From: Paragordius varius
Lineage: Eukaryota; Nematomorpha
DNA: 64,000 bases
Direction: 5' to 3'
Assembly: GCA_964247055.1 (NCBI GenBank)
Contig: OZ176053.1
Coordinates: 6,634,001-6,698,000 of the forward strand
Part shown: positions 12,001 to 23,030 of the stretch, one piece after another
Layout of the letters: every line of letters begins with the position of its first letter
Numbering within the stretch: position 1 is the first letter of the stretch
The notes under the pieces: model-generated
Seen by the model: the letters and a program-made list of their open reading frames with translations, nothing else
The model's database searches: none
Told to the model about the DNA's origin: nothing
Program-made: the position numbers and the translations under genes

Positions 12001-15000
12001 TTAGCACACCCTCGATTTTGAAGTATTTATTGTCCAATTTTTAAATTAAATATACATCTTTTTACAATAAATAGTTGGTAAAAATGATTTTACGCTCTCT
12101 TAGCGTTCAGTTACCTTTTCATTTGCAGGTGATTAGATCTTGGGGTAGCTTTGTATTTTAGTGCTTATACTTGTAAATAAACAACGGTTTTGTAAGGTGT
12201 TTTGGTAAAATTCAATTATCACACAATGTTTTACTGCATTAGATGAAAAAGCATGTATCTTTTACAGTTCTTTTCTAGAATCCTAAATCAAACAAACAGC
12301 TGATTTTAATTAATAAATATAAATTATGATGTAATATAATAAACTTTCTATTTATTATATTTTTTTAAACAAAATAAATATTTTTTGCCTTGTTGTATTA
12401 GCGATAAAAATCTAATAGTTGAATGGGGCAAAAAAATTTGAGATGAGGAATACAATACTTTTAATTTTTTTAATGTGCCTAAAAGGTTAAACTATATTTT
12501 TTTCTGATTTGGCCCAATATCTTAAATACTTTTCAATATATTGGAATTTAAAATCGTTCTGGGATACAAAACTACTCTCATATTGCGAAAAAAAAGTTCT
12601 TTATCGTACTAATCTATATTGAGCCTTTTTTAAAAAAACTTTTTTTATATAAAAGGCAAAATTCCAATCAAGTCATTATATTATTCAGCGTTTGTTTTGG
12701 TAAAGTGTCAAATTTATTTTACTGATTCTATATTACAAAATAACTATAACCATTTGTTTACAGTCAAAACAACTCGTCGAGTCAAAAATTTAGCCCAATT
12801 ATGGCAACTCCGAATCTATTAAGCTTTCCACCCGCCATGTTCCCACCACCTCCGATGCCCCCGTTTCCACCAATGCCACCTATGCTTTATCCACCACACC
12901 CGCCTTTTTTACCATCAAATAACAATTTTAGTTGTGGGACAAATCCTATGTCTCCCACGTATCCTAAGAACACGGCGATCAGCAATAAAATAGCTAGTGC
13001 CAATAATAATGATGGTTATATGCCAAATATGGCGAGAACAACCCGACAAGATTATGAAAATGGTGGTGTGACACATAACAGTTTCAAAGGACAAAATATG
13101 CAGAACCGTGGGACCCCGGCAAAAAAATTAACACGAACTAAATCTTTCTCATCTGCCAATACAGAAGTAATATTTCATCAAAAATAAATTTCTCGCTTAT
13201 TAATATTTGAATTCATAAAATTAGCGTTGTGAATTGGTTAGGCTCTAATAATTTTCACAGATTTTTTAGCACATGGAAAATAAATATCAACTTTAAAAAT
13301 GAGTCTTCTGAAGGGGTGTTAAAGCAGAAATTCTAATAAAAGATATATTCGGTTAAACTATGCATTTGTAATTTAAACATTTTAATGTTGCAAATGAAAC
13401 CGCTTCAGAGAACAACTTCTCCGGTTATAACACAGTTTAAGTAGAATAACAACTTACCTTTATTAGAACTATTATAGGACCTGCTCTAACCCTGATTTCA
13501 AACATAAGCATCTCTGATGGTAAATCTTGGCTACACTAAGATATCTTGGTATTTGTTGAAATTCAAACAATTTTTAGTAAACCTCATTTTTTTAACATGT
13601 AATTTTATCATTCAAATATATATTTATAAATAACGCTTTTGGCTTTATTATATTAGAATACCCGTAAAGATAATTTTGATAATAACAGCGGCAAATCCAA
13701 GTACTTTTTGCAAATAGGAGACACAACTCTAACTTTGCAAGGTAAACATGAGGAAATTGTTGAAGTAAAATTTTAAATTTTATTTATTAGCTGGCCCAAA
13801 ATGTCATCGAAAAGTATTTTGAAACAAAACTCACTAAGAATGTTGGGAAGGATACCTCCTCTGTATTTCTTAGTTGTGAACAGAGTGGTAAAAAGGTATA
13901 TTCTATCATTATAATAATTTAAAGATTTATTCAATAAAATAATATTTAATATATTTATTTAAGTGGACATTAGATTCAAATAATGAAAAGGTGATTTTGA
14001 GTCCAAAAAACCTAAAAACCCAGAAGTATGATGAATCAGAAATAAAACGCAATGCATTGAATGTAAGGACCATTCTTAACATTTTTTACACTTATCTTTC
14101 CTAAATTTATTTTCATGATTAATTTTTCGGATTATTTTCTTCAATAAAAATTCGTTTTTTCAAATTTGCAAGGTAATTATTGAGAGCTTTAAGCATCATA
14201 ACAGTTTTATTTTTTGAAGAACTAGAATAAAATATTCAATATTTAAGTAGCTGGGTACAAATATCAAGCAAATTTTTTCTCAAATTTTTCATTTCTAAAA
14301 CTTTAAATATATCCTTAAAAAAATATACTTGTCAATTGTAGTCAATAATCGAAACATTTTATAGGACATTTGAGTTCATAAGTTTGTAATCTAATTGAAT
14401 GATATATAATAAGTAGGACAAATAATAGCAAATTTGGGTGTAAGACAAGATTATGTTTATATTTAAACTTATTCAAAGTAGGCCCTTATCTTAAAACGCA
14501 AACGTTAAGGGACAAACATATTTTTATAAGGTAATTATTAATTTAGAGAACTCAATCATTTCATCATAGTATGGGTGCAAATAATAAAGATTCATATTAT
14601 TACAAGAAAGGGCCCAACAAATATCACGAAGCAGAATACTTACAGTTAACTATGGAAAATAGTTTGGAGGAAACGCACAAAGAACATAATGGACATATTT
14701 TGTCCCCAATGGAAAAATATCAGCAAGGATTCTCAAAGGGTATAATTAAATTAGAGTTTTTGAAAATAATTTTTGATATCGTTTCTATCGATTTGATCTT
14801 TATTTGGCAATATTAAAAACGATTTCTATTTATCTAACTTTCTCGTTTTCAATTATCTCAATTATCCGTATTTATTGGTGAAAAAATTTATTTGATGGTA
14901 AGGAAGCACTCAAAATTCAATAACAGACCAGTTTATGAATTCAAAACGTCAGTCGTTAGTGAATCCAAATGCGTAATTTTTGCGAAAAAAAATCATACCA

Positions 15001-17022
15001 CTTGCATTTCAAGAGTTTCCTTGAACACTTCAAGTTGATCCTTGGACATTTCAAGTTAATCACTTAACACTCAAGTTGGTCCTCTAACTTTTTGTTTTTA
15101 ACCATAAATTTGCATTTATTTGTTAACCTAATTTTCTTTATTTATTATACTCATTTAAATTAATATTTTTCATTTAAAAACCGATTTTTTGTTTCGAAGT
15201 AATTTTTTCCAATTCAACAATATTTTATAAATGTAACCGTAAAATTGTATTTACTAACCCAGAAAACTTACAATTTTATTTAGAACTTAATAAATATATA
15301 CGGTTTCTGAATAATTAAAACTTGATATTTGGTTAAAGGTAGAGATGGGTGTAAAATAATAAATATATGAATAATACACGGTTTGATTGACAAAAGTAAC
15401 AAAAAAATTAGAAAAGTTGAAAGACCAACTTAAGGTGTTCAAGGACATTTTTGAAGTGCAAATGGTATATATCTATGCGCATAAATGCAGTGGATTCATA
15501 AAAATCTTTTTGTATTAATATATTTTATTAGTTCAATCAAACATATTTGTGATACGCCTTTAGGGAATCTCATTTCACTCATTTAAAAATATTAATATCA
15601 AGAGGAAAACAAAGACTTGAAAAGTTGATAAATATTAGTTTACTTACTTGGGCAAAACACATTTATAAAAAGAGGCTTTTTCACATATATGATCACATTT
15701 ATATTGTTTATGTATCGTTATAAACAACCATATATATATGCGTGCATCACGGATATAATCTAGGAAACTATCCTATCGTTTCTTGTAAAAAATTTAAACT
15801 AAAAAATTATATATTGGTACTAGATCCGTATGTTAAACCAATACCCAAGGATGTTACTCGAATAGCATACACGAAAGATTTTATGATAAAATGTGCTTTC
15901 TCACCGTTTGCACGGGCATCACCTAAAAACTTACCACAACTTTTGAGGGAAGCCTCATTCATGATAAAACCCATACCACAAGTATTTGTTAAATGCAAAA
16001 TCTAAAATAGGAATATCAATTTTTTTGTTAAACTACTGGTTTGTTTAGTCAATTGTTAATAGAACATATAACTAATTTATCAATCTTTAAACAATTTAAA
16101 TTGATATATATTATTATTTGGAAATTTTAGAAAAGCCGTTTTAAGTTTTAAACTTAATGATATTAGAGAAAGTGTTTTTATTAAAATATTTTTCCCATTA
16201 ATCGTTATTACGTTTTTTTCTAACAATGGACATGTTAAAATTTCACAAATAAATAAATATATAGCTTGAACTTTCTCAAATTTACAAATGTATATAATAT
16301 ATTGTTGTTATGAGATGACACCATGAATAAATAAAACCCATTTGATTATATATTTTATATTAGGAGCCATCATTTTATCTTAAACCCCAATTAGACAAAT
16401 ATAATTCGGGAACTATTGCTAACAAATCCAAATTGTTACATGGAAAAAATGGACAATCAAGCATCCATGGCGTTTGTGCGGTTCCAGAACCTACACCTGG
16501 ACTTTTACTGAATGGCACAGTTTTTTCTGATTGGGTTAATAATCAAAATCGTCCAAATATCATTGTAACAGGTATTTTCTATCTATCATTTGCTGACATC
16601 TTTTAGGTTTGTTCAAAAAATATTTGATTGTGTGCATGTCAGTATATATGTTATCGAAAATTGCATCATCATCTTGACTTCAGTCTTTAGTGTTAGTGCT
16701 TTTATGAGTCCTTTTTACAATTTAATTCATTTCATTAACCTTTAATAAAAAAGGAACAAGAGACTACATCATATTTTTAAAAATTTTTTTTATAAATGTA
16801 CAAGGGCAACATGCGATACAAACTCCCAAATCTCCCCATCATCCGGTCATTTATCCTCCTCCTATTTTACCACCAACGACACCTAGTCCATCGTGTGTAA
16901 TGTTAAATGGCAATCAGGTTATAAATATACCACCGCCATTTCGTGCTATTCCAAACAGTGTTAATATTGATCATACCAATGGCAATAATATGAATCATGG
17001 CGGTAAAAGAACTTTAAAATAA
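6073..17022 (+). CDS. mxt: Mextli-like eIF4E-binding protein (MIF4G-like plus KH), 19 exons, 1,196 aa
   Basis: Exons: 6073-6211, 6460-6720, 7535-7710, 7770-7862, 9031-9122, 9303-9400, 9487-9558, 9946-10003, 10653-10707, 10899-11687, 11817-12022, 12764-13166, 13657-13764, 13791-13895, 13964-14062, 14547-14739, 15764-15981, 16364-16571, 16805-17022; the total is divisible by three. Residues about 47-175 are helical and may be a short MIF4G-type domain. Residues about 275-345 form a KH RNA-binding domain with the GxxG loop GVKG (289-292), followed by IHQIEELSNTVVSF and ending IKETIKRNSSP. A His/Cys-rich exon (349-611) and a Pro-rich stretch (from about 692, and again at the C-terminus) follow. 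At 1018-1024 (bases 15868-15888) is YTKDFMI, a Tyr-x4-Met-Ile eIF4E-binding motif, followed by a Ser-Pro-rich linker. KH plus a C-terminal eIF4E site is the Mextli layout, known from flies and nematodes to link mRNA, eIF4E and eIF3. Mextli is my best call; the MIF4G part is weak. Intron 13 is only 26 nt. Confidence 0.75.
6748..6947. mobile_element. hAT-type MITE in intron 2 of the Mextli-like gene
   Basis: Inverted ends CAGTGGTTCCCAACC on the left and TTTTGGGAATCACTG on the right are typical of hAT families. It begins 27 bp after the exon 2 donor. No clean 8-bp target duplication remains, so it is probably old. Confidence 0.7.
6956..7243. mobile_element. Second hAT-type MITE, nearly abutting the first
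   Basis: The left end is CAAAGGTGGGCAAC followed by a GC-rich ggcctcgcgggccgc block; the right end is gttgcatatctctg, roughly its inverse. The central part is AT-rich. It is diverged and no target duplication was identified. Confidence 0.5.
8410..8868. repeat. Tandem duplication of a 231-bp unit in Mextli-like intron 4
   Basis: Copies at 8410-8640 and about 8641-8868 differ at only a few positions. Each holds the string ggcaggggccgacaaacatt, whose CAGGGGCC start resembles a hAT terminus, so the unit may include an element end. Confidence 0.9.
9585..9818. mobile_element. hAT-type MITE in Mextli-like intron 7
   Basis: Ends CAGGGATTGTAACC and (reverse complement of the right end) CAGGGATTACAACTGG, with internal gaaccg/cggttc repeats. 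The 8-bp flanks atagtttg and aaattttg match at 6 of 8 positions. It lies between the two exons that encode the KH loop and the following strand. Confidence 0.75.
14995..15468. mobile_element. Small inverted-repeat element with 21-bp subterminal repeats, copy 1
   Basis: The ends are ATACCACTTGCATTTCAAG and, inverted on the right, ATACCATTTGCACTTCAA. Just inside the left end are about four degenerate 21-bp units (ttcaagttgatccttggacat type); the right end carries about two in inverted orientation. The middle is AT-rich without an ORF. It sits in the Mextli-like intron before the exon with the eIF4E motif. The superfamily is unknown. Confidence 0.75.
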
Positions 17023-17763
17023 ATTTATTTTTTACTTCACCATGGTTTATCATAAAAAAAATTAAAATTTGTATATATGCATGAATTTGAAGTGGCGAAA
17101 TATATATATATATATATATATTATACATGAATTTTTTTTATTTTTTATTAGCCATGTTAAGTTATATTTTTTATTAATTGTACACACATATATATTGGAA
17201 ATCAAAGATCTTCCATCATTATTAATAACCAGTATTATATTATTAATGAAAACACACATAATTTATTTTTATTGTTTGCATAACACTTTAAATGAAAAAT
17301 AAAACGGTGAAAAGTCAAATTTTTGTATGCAATTTTGCCAAGAAAGTTCTATTACCATCCTTATATCGCCTCTTGTATATAATTTCATTTTTGGAATTTA
17401 AACAAATTAAAAAACCAAAAAAATATTTTATTATTTTATTCTCATTATATATTATATAAAAGACAAAGGAAATTGGTTTTTTTACAATGTATTATAGTAT
17501 GTGACCTGATGCATTTATTCCATTTTATGTTACATTATATTCTATACAATATGTAATTATAAACACATTTTCTAAGTTTATAATAAATAATTATTTTGCA
17601 TGGTATATATTGTACATATTTAATTTAAAATTTATATATATATATATATATACCACAAAATAATTTTTTCTTTCTTTTTTTTTCATTACAAGAAAACAAT
17701 AAAAAAGGACAGAGATGAAAAAAATAAATTTCTTTTTAAACGGGGAAAAAATGTACACAACCT
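17023..17763. other. Spacer between two convergent genes
   Basis: The 3' flanks of the Mextli-like gene (AATAAA at 17018-17023 overlaps its stop codon) and of UNC119 on the other strand. It contains TA repeats. The open frames on both strands at 17062-17302 are low-complexity and not credible as genes. Confidence 0.6.
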
Positions 17764-19997
17764 TTACAAATTATTATTGATTTTGAAGGGGCACCTAGAC
17801 ATAACAACGGTTTCTTTATCATTAAAAGCGTATTCAGCCTTGTTATGCATAAATAATTTGCCGTCTGCAAAATAAAAACTGTCGGATTTCGTTTCGTACG
17901 GGTGATTGATCATATCCTGCTCTATAAAAATAAAATAATAGTACCCATTTATTTTAAAAAATAAGAAATGTTTAGATAACTATATACATACCATTTATAA
18001 TTCAAATTCACCATTAAACAATTCAAATTTACCATCGAACAATTCAAATTCACCGTTGAACAATTCAAATTCACTATAAATAATATAATCTTATGGCATA
18101 GTTTATTATTTTTTCAGTATTATATTAATTTTAAAAGTAATTTCTTTTTTAAATATAAAAAAATATAGGTAATTTTTAATCTTAAAAAAACATAATTTAT
18201 TTTAAAAGGCATTTGAATTGGGTGAATTTGAACAGTAAATGATATATATATTAAATTTAATATTATTTATTCCAGTATCCTGGTTAATAAATAAATGTCC
18301 ATATATAGATAACATATATATAGGAAAGGTGAATATTTCTGTTTAATATTGATGACAGAAATCAAGTGTATAGTTTTTGTGGAGCAAATTTTAAATGAAG
18401 ACACTATAAAAAATTTTACATAAGAAATAAGTTAATACAAATTTTATTTTTGCTTATTTCACAATATACCAACTTAAATAAACTTATTATATAAATGCGC
18501 ACTGTAAATTCAATGAAATCGAGATTTGGGTTAGAAAGTATAAATTAAAATGTATTATCTATAATAAATATTATATCAAATATAAAATGGGTCTCTCGTA
18601 TAGAATTCGGCATTCAATATAATAGAAATCTAAGACATAACAATATGGTTTAAAATAAACGCTTAAATAACCTATTAGGTGATATAATTAATAACCTATG
18701 CAATTTATAGCCAGGACATTAAAAGATACTTAAAAATAAACATACAGAAATTTCATTTGATTAATACACGTAAATTTTCTTAAAGTAAATTCATTTTCAG
18801 CTTTAACAGAATATATAAAGGCTAAACTTAGCAATCTTCTAGTTTTAAAGATCTTTGCAAAACTAGTCAAATAGATTAAAAATACCCAGGGTATCTTATA
18901 AAATCTAGTTGCGGTTCTTTTAAATATTATTTTTAGCCCAAACTATAGCTATAATACCAAATAGGAGCAATGTTTACTCATTGCCTGTGTAAAGAGAAAA
19001 TTTGCGTTGCTTATGTCTTAAGCTACTGAGAAAGCGGTGAAATGGAATAGATAGGGTATAAAAAAAATTCAACTTTATTTGAATATTATAAAAAGGATAA
19101 AAGAAAGGGAGCAAAATAAAGAAATATCAAGCAAAATTGAAAATGTGCACTATCGTAAACCAAAATGAGCTTTATGGATAATTTTGTCGATTTTTCACGT
19201 TTATCTCTATTGTTTAAAAATTCCAATGATAGTGTGTAGCAGCTCATTATGAAAAATTTAAAAGTTGCAAAGATTAAACAAATAATTTAAACGTAAACGT
19301 TGCTAATTTAGAAAAGGTGTGCTTAGTTTTAACCTCTCGCTTTATTATAGGTTATAAAAAAATTTACTTTGCATATTGGAAAGATATGGCATTGCATAAA
19401 TGTGTTCACATGTATTGATAGAATTCGGTATACAGTAGCCAAAAGTGAGATCAAATGATTTCAGCAGTTTTCGTTGGAAGTAGTGACGTTCAATCATTCG
19501 AAAGTCATTGATATTTTGATTAACAACAAATTCAACGCTATAATAATGAGAGAGGGCTTTACAAAGCAATTATTTATAAAAATTAATGATAACGATGGTA
19601 CGAACATGGTTACAACACACAGCAGTCATATAATGTATTACGTAGTGCCAATAACATTTATATCAAGGAATTCGGGTTTAAATTTATATCGCACTGTCCT
19701 TGATTCTAAATATTAAAATATTAATACCAAACAAATTGTGCTGTGGATTTACTTCGCATATTATCTTGTTTTTATCCAAATCTCGGATTTGAAACTTCAA
19801 AAAATCAACACCAAAAACATTTGCTTCGGGTTGACATAGAAAATCTTAACAATAAATAATTATAAACCGACAGTTGGCTGTTTTAAAGTTAAAACATTAT
19901 CTATTGATATAAAAGGTTGTTGCAAAAGTTTTGTCTCCAAATCCAGAAAAGATTTTTTATTGCACTTTAATCCTGCTACAGATTGATTATTTAACAT
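17764..19997 (-). CDS. unc119: UNC119 homologue, 5 exons, 212 aa, complete
   Basis: UNC119 proteins are beta-sandwich carriers (PDE6D-like) that bind N-myristoylated proteins and release them at cilia or membranes. Exons on the minus strand: 19868-19997, 19728-19844, 19642-19705, 19368-19537 and 17764-17921; phases agree at all four junctions and the ATG at 19995-19997 follows an in-frame stop. Family signatures in order: [95 protein letters not shown]. These match human UNC119 in order and spacing. About 15-20 residues, including a Cys-Pro, follow the family's usual end point. Introns 1 and 2 are only 23 and 22 nt; intron 4 is 1.4 kb and contains a small repeat element. Length is typical for the family (about 210-240 aa). 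Family identity is secure. Confidence 0.94.
17988..18245. mobile_element. Small inverted-repeat element with 21-bp subterminal repeats, copy 2
   Basis: Ends ATACCATTTATAATTCAAA on the left and, inverted on the right, ATATCATTTACTGTTCAAA. Four consecutive 21-bp units of the type aattcaaattcaccgttgaac follow the left end; about one inverted unit precedes the right end. It is located in the long last intron of UNC119, about 65 bp upstream of its last exon. Confidence 0.75.
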
Positions 19998-20198
19998 ATT
20001 GATTTAACTCAAAATAATAAAAATATGTCTAAAAAAATTAAAGGAATCTTATATCGAAATTGTAACGAAAGGTTTTACTATAAAACAAGTTTGATAAGTA
20101 TGACAATAAAAAAATAATTCCGGCTCTCTAATTCAATTGATGCATAGAATTTTTTATAATCCCATCATAACCTTTTGGGGTAGTTTTATATCCTAGAG

Positions 20199-20344
20199 CA
20201 GGGCTTCTTGACCCCATTTATGATTGCGAGTTTATTAAAACCCCAACAAATATAAAAGAAAAATTGGGCATATTTTTGCATAGGATTTCCAAATTTTTCG
20301 CGGGCCGCACAAAAATTTTGGAGGACCGCGTTTGGCCACTGCTG
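20199..20344. mobile_element. hAT-type MITE about 200 bp upstream of UNC119
   Basis: The left end is CAGGGCTTCTTGACC; the right end is gaccgcgtttggccactgctg, inverted CAGCAGTGGCCAAACGCGG. The 8-bp flanks tcctagag and gactaaag match at 5 of 8. The internal cgcgggccgcac block is typical of these elements. It lies in the likely 5' region of UNC119. Confidence 0.65.
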
Positions 20345-20693
20345 GACTAAAGGATAAATATTATATAAATTAGGGTAAAATTTATTTTTAAGATCCAAAT
20401 GAAGTGTCAAATGACCTTTGAGATAAAAAATGGTATATTTTTATAAATTGTATTATTTCATCCGTAACTATAGATTTTATAAGTTAGCCGCAAATATTCG
20501 TGCGAACCATCAATAAAATATCTCCCAAAAAATAGACCTTTTAAATAGTAAGTTATTAATGATTGAGGAATAGATTGGAAAAATTGTCATTCAATAATTG
20601 TGTTTTTATAAAAAAAAATGATATCCTAATATTATGCTGATAATGGTTAAAAGTTATTTTTATATCCTGTTTTGATATTTATCATCCATATTG

Positions 20694-20828
20694 ATACCGT
20701 TTCTATTAAGTAAGAAAACGTTTTTATTGATTGGGAAAATGTTTCGATTGACTGGAAAAACGTTTCGTTTGATTGGAAAAATGTTTCGATTGACTGGAAA
20801 AAAGTTTTTTTTGACTGGGAAACGGTAT
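20694..20828. repeat. Six 21-bp units bounded by inverted ATACCGTTTC ends
   Basis: Exact 10-bp inverted ends ATACCGTTTC (20694-20703) and GAAACGGTAT (20819-20828) enclose consecutive 21-bp units of the type attgactggaaaaacgtttcg. The whole is 135 bp. The minus-strand open frame through it is a by-product of a repeat length divisible by three. Confidence 0.85.
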
Positions 20829-21334
20829 ATATAAATTTAGAAATCGCTGTGAAACATATAAAAATAAATTGAAATTCGCACACAATGTTATAGCATTGTT
20901 TTTATTATAGTTTCAAAAAAAGTGAGTTCTGACCGTCTTAATTCTCTCGAATATATCCAAGCAGTCGCGTGGTAAATATTAAATTAAAGTTTACGTTAAA
21001 AAATTAATGAGATGGATATGCCTGTTTTTTATTGCATAACAAATCAAATCTTGGTGTTATGTTTGAAACTGCTGGACGTAAGTCCTCCTCAACATTTTTC
21101 TCGCTGAACGATATTGGAATTTAATGTGTGTTAAAGCTGAGAAAATAATTTAACATAAATATGCAGTGTTGAATGGCAGAAGTACATTTAACGCTATATC
21201 GGCGATTGTGGAAAATTCAGTTCTTGTTCCGATCCAGAATTCAGTCAAGGGCTTTTTTTTGGAATTGTAAGTTTTAAGTTTGAACACGAAAGCTCACTAA
21301 AATCCTCTTTGAGGTTTAAGTGGCAGACGATCAT

Positions 21335-23030
21335 TCTCACTTAACACTTGGGTTCAACAGGCTTTATAGTCCTTGGACTCAAATTAGGGTAGTTGGATAC
21401 CCAGGCCTGTTTTAAATCAAATACTTTAAAAAGTATGGAAAACGAAATGGCAAAATTTTGCACTTATATAACATTAATAAACCGAAATTTATAAAAAAAT
21501 TGTATTCAAAAATACTTTATCTTACTTATTTTAAGCTAAAACAAAAGGTAAAAATTTCGTCAACGTGACATGTGTGAAATGGTAAAATTTAAAAATAATA
21601 CGAAATAAACCGCTTTTCTCTCTCTCTCTCTCTCTATCAATGTTAGATAGTTTAATAAAAAATAAGCTTTAATTTTACCCTTAACACTTGGATACAACAC
21701 ACTCATTTTAGTCCTTCGATCCTAATTGGGGTAGTTAGATACCCCAGGCCTGTTTAAAAATAAAATTCTTTAAAAAATATGGAAGGAATCGAAACCATGG
21801 CAAATTTTTTCACTTATCTAACATTAATAAACCAAAATATATAAAAAATTGTATTTAACACTTGAATACAACACACTCATTTTTGTCCTTCGATTCAAAT
21901 TGGGGTAGTTGGATACCCCAGGCCTGTTTAAAATCAAATAGTTTAAAAAGTATGGAAGCAATCGAAATATAACATTAGTAAACCGAAATATATAAAAAAT
22001 TATATTTAAAAATACTTGATATTATTTATTTTGAGCTAAAACTGAAAGGTAAAAATTTAGTCAACGTGACATGTGTCAAATTGTAAAATTAAAAAATTAT
22101 ACAAACTAAACCGCTTTTTCTATTTTTATCAATGTTAGATGTAATTTATATAAAAAATAAGCTTTAGTTTTACCATTAAAATTAAATGAAGACGATATTT
22201 TGCAAAATTTTTGTAAAATAAAAATGGCGTCGAAGTAGTTTGAGGTGGGACTTTTTTTTCAAAACAAAATTTTATCAAGATATTTTGGCATATTTATATA
22301 ATATTTATCAGTATAGAAGCATAAATTTAAATTGGGACCGTTTCCTTCAGTAGTTTTTTAAAAATTTTAATTTAAATTTAGTCTGGGGTATTTAGATACC
22401 CCAATTTGAATCAAAGTGTTAAAAGTACTTGATATTACTTATTTTAAGCTAAACCCAAAAGGTAAAAATTTCGTCAACGTGACATGTGTCAAATTGTAAA
22501 ATTGAAATCAAACTAAACCGCTTTTTCTATTTCTATCAATGTTAGATGTAATTTATAAAAAAAATAGCTTTAGTTTTACCCTTAAAATTAAATAAAGACG
22601 ATATGCGTCGAAGTAGTTTGAGATGGAGCTTTTTTTTCAAAACCAAATTTTATCAAGATGTTTTGGCATATTTATATAATATTTTAAATTGGGACCGTTT
22701 CTTCAGTAGTTTTTTAAAAATATTAATTTAAATTTAGTCTGGGGTATTTAGATACCCCAATTTGAATCGAAGTGTTAAAATTCAAAGAAGACACTATTTT
22801 GCAAAAATTTTGTAAAATAAAAATGGCGTCGAAGTAGTTTGACATGGAATTTTTTTTCAAAACAAAATTTTGTTAAGATATTTTGGCATATTTATATAAT
22901 TTTTATTAGGATAGAAGCATAAATTTGAATTGGGACCGTTTTCTGTAGAGTTTTCTATAAATATAAATTTAAATTTAGCCTGGGGTATCTATATACCCCA
23001 ATTTGAATCAAAGTTTTAAGCCAATCCAAA
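21335..23030. repeat. Complex array with inverted TTAACACTT / GGGGTAT modules
   Basis: On the left, three modules read ttaacacttgg...caaattggggtagttggataccc (near 21340, 21680 and 21850). On the right, three read in the opposite sense, ggggtatttagataccccaatttgaatc..agtgttaa (near 22385, 22740 and 22982). Between and beside them are two or three copies of aacgtgacatgtgtcaaattgt and ctatcaatgttagatgtaattt, and of a roughly 200-bp block containing aaaatggcgtcgaagtagttt. The CT run at about 21618-21634 is within it. The pattern suggests nested or tandem copies of a DNA element ending TTAACACTT; a TTAA target would suggest piggyBac, but this is not shown. Confidence 0.75.

Noticed and set aside
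15807-15998. Minus-strand open frame of 63 codons
   Set aside because: Shadow of the Mextli-like exon with the eIF4E motif on the plus strand.
20647-20883. Minus-strand open frame with repeated SIETF-like heptads
   Set aside because: It is the translation of six 21-bp DNA repeats inside a small element; a period divisible by three keeps the frame open by chance.
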